Source: an uncultured Clostridia bacterium (GTDB taxonomy: Bacteria; Bacillota; Clostridia; Oscillospirales; Acutalibacteraceae). Taken from it: 58,460 nucleotides of DNA. The stretch lies in the NCBI GenBank assembly GCA_946186245.1, contig CAMHMN010000005.1, forward strand, positions 1 to 58,460, read 5' to 3'. The translations under genes and the position numbers were made by a program. The notes beneath the pieces are model-generated. The model made no database searches, was not told the DNA's origin, and was given only the letters and a program-made list of their open reading frames with translations. Of this stretch, positions 52,745 through 58,460 are shown one piece after another (position 1 is the first letter of the stretch; the number at the start of each line of letters is the position of its first letter).

Positions 52745-53620
52745 TTGAAAGGAATAAGGAAATTTGCCAACGCAGTGACGGCGCTGGCGCTGATGCTTCT
52801 GCCGCTGATGCTTACGGCTGCCTGCAGCGATATGCCGGCGGCAGGCATGGTGAAGCTGAAAGACGAAAGCGAACTCCGTCAGTACGCGGAGAACCGCTTC
52901 CCCGCCTGCACATTCTTGCGCATCGGGCAGGAAACACACAAAAACATCTGTTACTTCCAGGATGACCGGTGCGGATTTGAATTTACTGTGACCAGTTACG
53001 TACACAGACCGGTTTATGAAGGCTTTGTGGGCGGTTATGTCGAGGAAACGGAAGATACCTGGGAACAAAGCTATTATGATTACGTATTGGACGCAATCAA
53101 AGGACAGGCCGACGATATCGCCGCAAGGTACGCTTTCACGGTGGAAAAGCTGGACAGTCCGCCCGTCTGTCCGGTTGTCTGTCTGAAAACCGAGGGAACG
53201 CTGGAACAGATTTCCGACGGAATGATTCAGCTCGGAAGGCTGATCCGACAGGCGGACGTGCATCATCAGTACGATCAATTAGAGATCTGGGCAAAGCATT
53301 ACACGCCAGACGGCATCGGACACGAGTTCGCTTTTTATCGCTTCAGGGACGACGTTACCGCGGAGATGAAGGATCACAAAATGTATTTGTTCATGGACCG
53401 CGCGGAAGAACAGCTCAATGAAAAATGCGTCTTTGACCGTATGGAAAAAATGAAATGGAAGGATATTCCGGCCCTTTCCTCCTGGGAACACTACCATGCG
53501 GATCAGGACGCCGACAGGGTGGCGGAAGTCTATTTCTTTTCCACCGGAACAGGCCAAAAGAAACTGATTGCCGACATCAGGGTGAGCCGGCAGACCTATT
53601 ATATAGCGGACGCTGAATAA
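52745..53620 (+). CDS. Hypothetical lipoprotein
   Basis: About 291 residues. The N-terminal signal MLLPLMLTAAC gives a clear lipobox (LTAAC), so the protein should be tethered outside the membrane. The rest is mixed alpha/beta with no family I recognise; there are conserved-looking stretches such as GFEFTVTSYVHRPVYEGFVGGY and HYTPDGIGHEFAFYRF. TTG 52745 was chosen because GGAG is 8 bases upstream; GTG 52736 and ATG 52739 are too close to it. It follows the ALDH gene by about 30 bp and is followed by a strong terminator, so it ends that operon. Confidence 0.65.
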   Translation: MKGIRKFANAVTALALMLLPLMLTAACSDMPAAGMVKLKDESELRQYAENRFPACTFLRIGQETHKNICYFQDDRCGFEFTVTSYVHRPVYEGFVGGYVEETEDTWEQSYYDYVLDAIKGQADDIAARYAFTVEKLDSPPVCPVVCLKTEGTLEQISDGMIQLGRLIRQADVHHQYDQLEIWAKHYTPDGIGHEFAFYRFRDDVTAEMKDHKMYLFMDRAEEQLNEKCVFDRMEKMKWKDIPALSSWEHYHADQDADRVAEVYFFSTGTGQKKLIADIRVSRQTYYIADAE

Positions 53621-53665
53621 CGGACACACCGATTCCCCCCTCATCCATCGGGGGAACGGAATCAG

Positions 53666-53722
53666 AAAACCGTCCTGCTTTTTCCGGCTATTCCGGAAGG
53701 CAGCAGGACGGTTTTGTTTTTT
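53666..53722 (+). terminator. Terminator after the hypothetical lipoprotein gene
   Basis: AAAACCGTCCTGC pairs with GCAGGACGGTTTT and is followed by GTTTTTTA. The following 200 bases up to the LRR gene contain no convincing gene. Confidence 0.88.
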
Positions 53723-53922
53723 ACGGACGGCGATCTGTCTGCCGATTTCCCGGGCGTGGCGGTTGGAACGCGGCACCATGATTCTGGGCGAAGGGAACGG
53801 CTCGTAGGCAATGCACTGGCTCGCGACGCAGCGAAGCGCCTTGCCGTAGTGCAGACGGGTTCCCTCAAAGGTGCTGGTCGCTCAGCTCAGAGCGGGCTTT
53901 CAGTCGCCTGATCTGTAACCGT

Positions 53923-54696
53923 TTATTTCGTTGGGATTCTTAACAGTACTTCTCTCGTGCGTAAACCCGCGAAAAAAAGTGCGTTAAACAGATCATCACG
54001 ATCAGGTCTGCTTGCGAATTTCTTACTGAAGTGTACATTTTTTATCTCGCAGTTGCGAAAAGCGTTTACGCCGATGGACGTGACAAAATCCGGAATCGCA
54101 ATGGCTTCGAGCGACATGCAATTCAAAAAAGCCTCCTTCTTTATTTCCGTGAGGAATTTTGGCAATCTGACGCTTTTTAGATTGCCGCAGTTGCGAAAAG
54201 CGTTTACGCCGATGGACATGACAAAATCCGGCATCGCAATGGCTTCGAGCGACGTGCAATTCCAAAAGGTATCCTCCTTTATTTCCGTGAGGAATTTTGG
54301 CAATCTGACGCTTTTTAGATTACCGCAGTTGCGAAAAGCGTTTACGCCGATGGACGTGACAAAATCCGGAATCGCAATGGCTTCGAGCGACGTGCAATCT
54401 TTAAACGCTCTCTTCCCGATTTGTTGGAGGGATTCTCCGAGTTGGACAGTCTTCAGGTTTTGACAGCTTTCAAAAACGCTTTCATGTATCATTTTGACAG
54501 AATGGGGAAGGATCACTTTCTCCAGACAATGCTGTTTGCGGAAAGCCGATTTGCATATCCTGGTGACAGGAATGTCCTTTCCGCCTTGCATCACCACGGG
54601 CGGAATCACAACCCACGGTGCGGATCTTTCCAAAGAACGTACCCAGGCTTCCCCGCCGTTAATATCGTAACCGATACCGTCTATTACTGAACTCAT
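53923..54696 (-). CDS. BspA-type leucine-rich repeat protein
   Basis: A 257-residue protein without signal peptide or TM helix, made of about eight 23-residue BspA-type (LRR_5) units of the form IPDFVTSIGVNAFRNCGNLKSV. The N-terminal 60 residues (IDGIGYDINGGEAWVR...VIPPVVMQGGKDIPVTRI) are the usual cap. The middle units are nearly identical in pairs, reflecting a 138-bp DNA repeat. Such repeats bind proteins; here the location appears to be cytoplasmic or dependent on another route. ATG 54696 has AAGGAG 10 bases upstream. Confidence 0.8.
   Translation of the reverse strand: MSSVIDGIGYDINGGEAWVRSLERSAPWVVIPPVVMQGGKDIPVTRICKSAFRKQHCLEKVILPHSVKMIHESVFESCQNLKTVQLGESLQQIGKRAFKDCTSLEAIAIPDFVTSIGVNAFRNCGNLKSVRLPKFLTEIKEDTFWNCTSLEAIAMPDFVMSIGVNAFRNCGNLKSVRLPKFLTEIKKEAFLNCMSLEAIAIPDFVTSIGVNAFRNCEIKNVHFSKKFASRPDRDDLFNALFFAGLRTREVLLRIPTK
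54051..54400. repeat. 138-bp tandem DNA repeat inside the LRR gene
   Basis: The unit starting AGTTGCGAAAAGCGTTTACG recurs at 54051, 54189 and 54327, exactly 138 bp apart (46 residues, two LRRs), with only a few substitutions; the third copy diverges after about 54395. Confidence 0.9.
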
Positions 54697-54729
54697 AATG
54701 CCGGAACTCCTTCTTTCTGCAATAGTGTC

Positions 54730-54758
54730 ATTGTACTACCAGATCGGGCAAAAATCAA
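54730..54758 (-). promoter_or_regulatory. Promoter of the LRR gene
   Basis: Minus strand TTGATT (54758-54753), 17 bp, TACAAT (54735-54730), about 33 bp before the ATG. Confidence 0.65.
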
Positions 54759-54837
54759 CCGCTCCGGGAAACCTGATACAATTTGTTTTCATTTTTCTGT
54801 GAGAACCTGTTCCCCCGTCACGCAGGCCAATAAATGA

Positions 54838-54866
54838 TTGACTTCTATTTCCGCTTATGCTAAGAT
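54838..54866 (+). promoter_or_regulatory. Promoter of the GT-C-like gene
   Basis: TTGACT (54838-54843), 17 bp, TAAGAT (54861-54866), about 36 bp before the ATG. Confidence 0.6.
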
Positions 54867-54902
54867 AAAGAGGTCTAAAACTGTATTATTGAGGTTAATC
54901 TG

Positions 54903-56822
54903 ATGATGAAGTTTAAACTATCGGGGAAAGCCGTATGGTCCTGCGCAGCAGAAGGCTTCAGGAAGTATCCGGCGGCCAGATATCTGAGGACATTGCTGCT
55001 GGTGACGCTGTCCTATTTTGTGATGTATCGCAGTCTGGGCTGCTATTATATGACCAATGACGACCCCTATATGATGAGAAATCTTTCGGGATATTTTACC
55101 GGCGAACCCAGCAGCTATGAGCTTTTCGTGAGCACGCCGATGGGATTGCTTTACCGGTTCTTTTACACACGGTTTCCGGAAGTTTCGTGGTATTCGCTTT
55201 TTCAGGTCGGTTCTACGGTGTTATGTGTTTCGGTGGTTCTTTTTTTGCTCATGGAGGAAATCAGAATCCGGAACCGTGTGCGGCGGGCAGGCTGCACGCT
55301 CCTGGCGGTCAGCTTTATTGCGGCGGTCATGGTCATGCCTTTTCACATCATGAATTTTTCCGTGACAGCGGCTTTGTATGGCGTCGCCGCATTGGCGATC
55401 CTGCTTTCCCTGGCCGGTTCGGAGGCGGACAGGAAATTCTATGTGAAATACGCGGTCTGTATGGCGTTTGTACTGCTGGCGCAGTTGATCAGAGCCTCGT
55501 CGTATCAGGCGCTGCTTCCCTTTTTGGCTTTTGTGTTTGTGTATGTTCTGATAAGGTGCAGAAGGAAGTGGAGCAAACGCTTTACATCGGCCATCATTGT
55601 GACCACGGTGATCTTGGTGACGCTTTTTTCAGGGGTCAGCGTTTTGGATCGGCTTTACAAAAGCAAAGCGGTGGAACCTGCGTCGTATCGGGAAATGAAG
55701 TCCCTGCGGGGCACATATATGGATCACGTATATCTTCCTTATGACGAGAATGCGGAATTCTACGAGTCCATCGGCTGGGATGAGGAGCTTTACCGGATTA
55801 CCAGAAAGCAGATGTTTCTCGATAAACGGTTTAATACCGGCAACCTTACCGAAATAGTGAAGAAAAGCCAGGAGACGACAAGCCGGACCGGCTTATTCAG
55901 CCGGGTGAAATTTGCGGTGAATCATTTTTTGGGGAAATCAACCAAAGAAACGATCACATATGAACCGGTCGATATGCCGCAGCTGCTTAGCACAAAAAAA
56001 GCGGTCTTCCTCTGTTTCCTGTTGATATTCGTAGGCAGTTCGGCCGCATTGCTCCGGGGGTTGAGAAGGAAAAGAGCCTTTGCGGTTCCACTGTTCTTGT
56101 TGGCCGGGGTCAATGGAATCGCAACCGCGGAAATCGTCTATCTTTGCTTTCTGGGGAGGTTTATCCTGCGGGCGTTTGCCTGTGCCGCCCTGCCTGCCCT
56201 TTGGGTGGACGCATGGGTTTTTGTGAAGGCTCTTCCGGGCATACTGGAGGGTCTGGATTCCCGATGCTCCGGCATCAGGCTTCCGGACGGCAAAACGGCC
56301 GGCTGCCTTTTCCGACGGAAGGCAGTGCGGGCAAGCTCTCTCCTGATGGCGGTATGTCTTGCGGCAAGCATCGGAGCAATGGCATTTTTGTTCCATACGA
56401 CGTTCCATTCGGATTATCGCATCGTGAAAAACAACCGGATTGCCGATTCCCTGGCCATTGAAGAATTCTGCAGGGCGCATCCCGATCATTTTTATCTGCA
56501 TGACGGCATCGCCACGAATAAAGCGGTTTTTCCCGATATGTCGGAACAACGCGGCTGCGGAAGAAATCTGCTGTTCTGGGGCGGGGCCGAGGTCTATACA
56601 AAATCGCACTATGACGCGATCAGGGCGTTTGGGTACGATTCGTTCACCACTGAAAACCTGCTTGAGGAGAACGTATATTTTCTTTCACTGAGTTTTCATC
56701 CCACGGAATCTGAATTTCTTTCTTATATGCGTGCTGCCTATGGAGAGGACGTCCGGTGCAGAATAACGGACGTCATCCGCAACCGCATCTATGTCTATAA
56801 GTTTTACAGGGCGCAGGAATGA
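54903..56822 (+). CDS. Polytopic membrane protein, GT-C glycosyltransferase-like
   Basis: A 639-residue protein with about ten or more membrane helices. The first helix (LRTLLLVTLSYFVMY) is followed by an outside loop YYMTNDDPYMMRNLSG; a paired acidic motif there is typical of GT-C enzymes, which move sugars from lipid-phosphate donors outside the membrane. The C-terminal outside domain (about 505-639) ends the protein. No exact family was recognised, and a flippase or other polymer-handling role is possible. GAGG lies 8 bases before ATG 54903. The next gene, an acetyltransferase, follows by 50 bp, which suits joint decoration of a surface glycan. Confidence 0.6.
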   Translation: MMKFKLSGKAVWSCAAEGFRKYPAARYLRTLLLVTLSYFVMYRSLGCYYMTNDDPYMMRNLSGYFTGEPSSYELFVSTPMGLLYRFFYTRFPEVSWYSLFQVGSTVLCVSVVLFLLMEEIRIRNRVRRAGCTLLAVSFIAAVMVMPFHIMNFSVTAALYGVAALAILLSLAGSEADRKFYVKYAVCMAFVLLAQLIRASSYQALLPFLAFVFVYVLIRCRRKWSKRFTSAIIVTTVILVTLFSGVSVLDRLYKSKAVEPASYREMKSLRGTYMDHVYLPYDENAEFYESIGWDEELYRITRKQMFLDKRFNTGNLTEIVKKSQETTSRTGLFSRVKFAVNHFLGKSTKETITYEPVDMPQLLSTKKAVFLCFLLIFVGSSAALLRGLRRKRAFAVPLFLLAGVNGIATAEIVYLCFLGRFILRAFACAALPALWVDAWVFVKALPGILEGLDSRCSGIRLPDGKTAGCLFRRKAVRASSLLMAVCLAASIGAMAFLFHTTFHSDYRIVKNNRIADSLAIEEFCRAHPDHFYLHDGIATNKAVFPDMSEQRGCGRNLLFWGGAEVYTKSHYDAIRAFGYDSFTTENLLEENVYFLSLSFHPTESEFLSYMRAAYGEDVRCRITDVIRNRIYVYKFYRAQE

Positions 56823-56871
56823 TGGCCGGAATACAGTCGGCTCAGAACATGACAAAGGAGATCACCGGACA

Positions 56872-57522
56872 ATGAACAACATCGAAAGACGCGACAGAGG
56901 AATGGCTTACATCTCGGACGACGCCGTGATGGAGCAGCAGAAGCGGGCGAGGATTCTCACCCAAAAGCTAAACACGATGGACAGAAGCGACTTCAAAGGG
57001 CTGGGCGAAGTCGTCAAAGAACTGCTCGGCAAATCGGACGGTGCCTGGATCAATCCCCCCTTCTACTGCGATTACGGTTTCAACATCGAAGTGGGGAGAA
57101 ATTTCTTTGCCAACTACAACTGCACCATGCTCGACGTAGCCAAAATCACGATCGGGGACAATTGCTTTATGGCTTCCAACGTGGCGATTTACACAGCGGG
57201 GCATCCCATTCATCCCGACAGCCGCAACAGTATGTACGAATACGGCATCCCTGTCACCATCGGCGATAATGTGTGGATAGGCGGCAACGTCGTGATCTGT
57301 CCCGGTGTCAGCATCGGCAGCAATTGCGTGATTGGTGCGGGCAGCGTGGTGACAAAGGACATTCCCGACTGGTCGGTAGCGGCCGGCAATCCCTGTAAGG
57401 TGATCAGAAAAATCACCGACGAGGACAAACGGTTTTATTACAAGAATATTCCCTTCGATGAGGAGGCATGGGAAGCTGTTTCCAGCGGCGAACAAGCCAA
57501 AGCCCTCGGAAATTCGCTGTGA
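56872..57522 (+). CDS. Maltose/galactoside O-acetyltransferase-like (hexapeptide repeat)
   Basis: A 216-residue acetyl-CoA-dependent O-acetyltransferase with a left-handed beta-helix. An N-terminal Mac domain (1-55) precedes hexapeptide coils (ITIGDNCFMASNVAIYT, VTIGDNVWIGGNVVICPGVSIGSNCVIGAGSVVTKDIP). The catalytic His is H111 in TAGHPIHPDSR, and AAGNPCKVIRKI is the usual acetyl-CoA segment. ATG 56872 has AAAGGAG upstream; the frame further upstream overlaps the previous gene and is not needed. The acceptor sugar is unknown. Confidence 0.9.
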   Translation: MNNIERRDRGMAYISDDAVMEQQKRARILTQKLNTMDRSDFKGLGEVVKELLGKSDGAWINPPFYCDYGFNIEVGRNFFANYNCTMLDVAKITIGDNCFMASNVAIYTAGHPIHPDSRNSMYEYGIPVTIGDNVWIGGNVVICPGVSIGSNCVIGAGSVVTKDIPDWSVAAGNPCKVIRKITDEDKRFYYKNIPFDEEAWEAVSSGEQAKALGNSL

Positions 57523-57573
57523 GGTGATCACGCCGTTTTCCCGCAGGGTTCAGCGGATGACACAAGAGAATAC

Positions 57574-57622
57574 AAAACGGGTGCGAAAGTCAGATCACAC
57601 TGATTTCCGCACCCGTTTTTTT
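57574..57622. terminator. Terminator after the acetyltransferase gene
   Basis: AAAACGGGTGCG pairs with CGCACCCGTTTTTTT. The T-run overlaps the stop codon of the small minus-strand ORF, and the opposite strand reads CCCGTTTTG, so it can act both ways. Confidence 0.85.
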
Positions 57623-57800
57623 ACTGAATTCTGCGTCCGGCGTTGTCAGGGGTGTATTCACCCAGATCACCTTTGCGGATCTCGAGATTGAGGTCGTTGA
57701 TAATGGTCTGTTCCGCATCGCCGCTGCGGAAGCTCTTCTTCAGGTGGCATGCGGAGAGAAGGATGTTGTTCTTGCTTTCTGTGTCTGCGATGTTTTTCAT
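57621..57800 (-). CDS. 59-residue ORF resembling the N-terminus of an ABC transporter ATPase
   Basis: ATG 57800 has AAAGGAG 10 bases upstream. The segment LLSACHLKKSFRSGDAE, then IINDLNLEIRKGDL, reads like the first strands of a MacB-type ABC ATPase, but the Walker A that should follow is replaced by GEYTPDNAGRRIQ and a stop. It is therefore either a truncated remnant with its ribosome site intact or a small peptide with a chance resemblance. A terminator follows at once. Confidence 0.45.
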   Translation of the reverse strand: MKNIADTESKNNILLSACHLKKSFRSGDAEQTIINDLNLEIRKGDLGEYTPDNAGRRIQ

Positions 57801-58120
57801 GTTGGAATGACTCCTTTTGTGTGGTTGGTTTCTGTTTTCTGGGCTCAGTATTGCACGGGAAGGCGGGTAGCACCACCAAACAAGGGTTGCAACCCCCGGA
57901 AAATTACGCTACGCTCCGTTGGATTCGGCAAAAAACGCCTGAAAATCCAAAAATCTCCACATTTTTCGCAGCAAAAATTCATCCGTCCTGCCAAAATCAC
58001 AGCCATATTCACACCGTCATTGCCACCCAAACAAAAGGAAAAATCCATTTCAATATTACAATGCGGAATACAGAAACCCCGGGTTTGTCAGTCATTATAC
58101 AAATGATAATAGAATACGGC

Positions 58121-58156
58121 AAAAAAAGAAGGCTGCGCCGGAAAAACGACGCAGCC
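58121..58156 (-). terminator. Minus-strand terminator hairpin
   Basis: GGCTGCG/CGCAGCC stem (58131-58156) followed on the minus strand by TTCTTTTTTT. It may stop transcription coming from the right. I see no gene between 57801 and 58120. Confidence 0.65.
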
Positions 58157-58203
58157 TGATGGCATTCTGCTCTGCTTATGATAGACCTTTTTAGAACCCG
58201 CAG

Positions 58204-58250
58204 AAAAAAGAAAGAGCGCCGAATCTACGCAAAACCGTGTAAATTCGGCG
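58204..58250 (-). terminator. Hairpin downstream of the tRNA fragment
   Basis: CGCCGAAT/ATTCGGCG stem with a T-rich minus-strand tail (CTTTCTTTTTTCTG). It looks like the original terminator of the initiator tRNA gene. Confidence 0.65.
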
Positions 58251-58268
58251 TTTCTTGATGAAAAATAC

Positions 58269-58313
58269 GTGGTTGCGGGAGCTGGATTTGAACCAACGAC
58301 CTTCGGGTTATGA
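58269..58313 (-). other. 3' half of an initiator tRNA-Met gene (probable attachment site)
   Basis: On the minus strand 58313-58269 reads CTCATAA (anticodon loop, CAU), CCCGAAGG, a T-arm GTTGG-TTCAAAT-CCAGC, and the acceptor strand TCCCGCA-ACCA. Ala-type A72 would face C1, as in initiator tRNAs. The 5' half does not precede it: the bases before CTCATAA do not form the GGG anticodon-stem side or D-arm. Duplicated 3' tRNA ends are classic scars of tyrosine-integrase elements, so this is probably an att site, with the element to the right. Confidence 0.75.
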
Positions 58314-58399
58314 GAGCGATATTTTTCACAAAGCGGCTTATCGTAACATCCCGTAAACCCGCGTAAATTGGGCATTTTTACGATTTTTCTTCTCGTGAT

Positions 58400-58459
58400 T
58401 TATCGCCGCTTTTCGTAGTTTTTAGTGTCCTTAGTGTCCCCGTAGTGTCCCCAAAGTGT
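58400..58459 (-). CDS. Partial C-terminus of a candidate integrase
   Basis: The minus-strand frame entering from the window edge encodes LWGHYGDTKDTKNYEKRR and stops at 58400. GDT-rich tails occur at the ends of some tyrosine recombinases, and the position beside a tRNA scar fits, but only 19 residues are visible. Confidence 0.3.
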   Translation of the reverse strand, partial: TLWGHYGDTKDTKNYEKRR

Positions 58460-58460
58460 C
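58423..58460. repeat. Tandem AGTGTCC repeats at the window edge
   Basis: AGTGTCC recurs at spacings of 9 to 11 bases four times before the sequence ends. These could be arm-type integrase sites or a coding repeat. Confidence 0.55.

Noticed and set aside
53725-53922. Remnant of a gene on the minus strand
   Set aside because: A short open stretch looked protein-like, but no motif or family could be named and it runs through a terminator.
54051-54400. CRISPR or satellite array
   Set aside because: The 138-bp units code for LRRs in one open frame.

Overview
The window looks like part of a Bacillota chromosome, most likely of the class Clostridia (an Oscillospiraceae/Ruminococcaceae-type gut anaerobe). 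Reasons are the GatCAB, AspS and SerS set, a T-box upstream of aspS, a class B sortase/FctA pilus locus, LicD and CDP-glycerol polymerase genes, BspA-type leucine-rich repeats, strong AGGAGG ribosome sites and consensus sigma-A promoters with 17-bp spacers. Base composition is moderately GC-rich in genes with AT-rich spacers. Family assignments come from reading motifs, not from database searches.

Layout. 1-2.9 kb is a decayed mobile-element zone: a DUF1349 gene, an IstB fragment, a 5'-truncated conjugation coupling protein and a MITE-like element. 3-12.7 kb is a sensory/second-messenger region: a receptor-type class III nucleotidyl cyclase (-), a DUF2156 protein, a sugar-isomerase-like protein, then an operon of a sensor-MFS fusion, a GNAT enzyme and a GAF-GGDEF diguanylate cyclase. 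The cyclase and the MFS fusion carry the same N-terminal receptor architecture with different outputs. 12.8-18.2 kb holds an MBOAT/SGNH-like acylation pair, mutY and serS. 18.3-25.3 kb is a minus-strand cell-envelope block: two CDP-glycerol glycerophosphotransferase-type proteins (one fused to a complete glycosyltransferase), LicD, a WapI-like protein and a sigma-like/TM/pseudo-transglutaminase protein. 25.5-29.9 kb is alpha-glucan breakdown (GH13 and glgP). 30.3-31.8 kb is a TIR-TM-LRR protein.

32.1-39.7 kb is translation and ion housekeeping: gatCAB (with a GatA that has lost its catalytic residues), aspS with T-box, a TtcA-like tRNA thiolase and mgtE. 40.1-41.4 kb is a cobalamin-riboswitch-controlled pair, an ECF S-component and a DUF4430 lipoprotein, read here as a corrinoid uptake module. 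41.6-51.2 kb is an FCT-like pilus locus: minor pilin, catalytically dead signal-peptidase-like protein, major pilin, class B sortase and a roughly 2,000-residue adhesin split by a one-base frameshift at an A6 tract. 51.3-57.8 kb holds an aldehyde dehydrogenase, a lipoprotein, a cytosolic-looking LRR protein with 138-bp tandem DNA repeats, a GT-C-like membrane protein, an acetyltransferase and an ABC-ATPase N-terminal fragment. The right end carries the 3' half of an initiator tRNA, which looks like the attachment-site scar of an integrative element continuing beyond the window.
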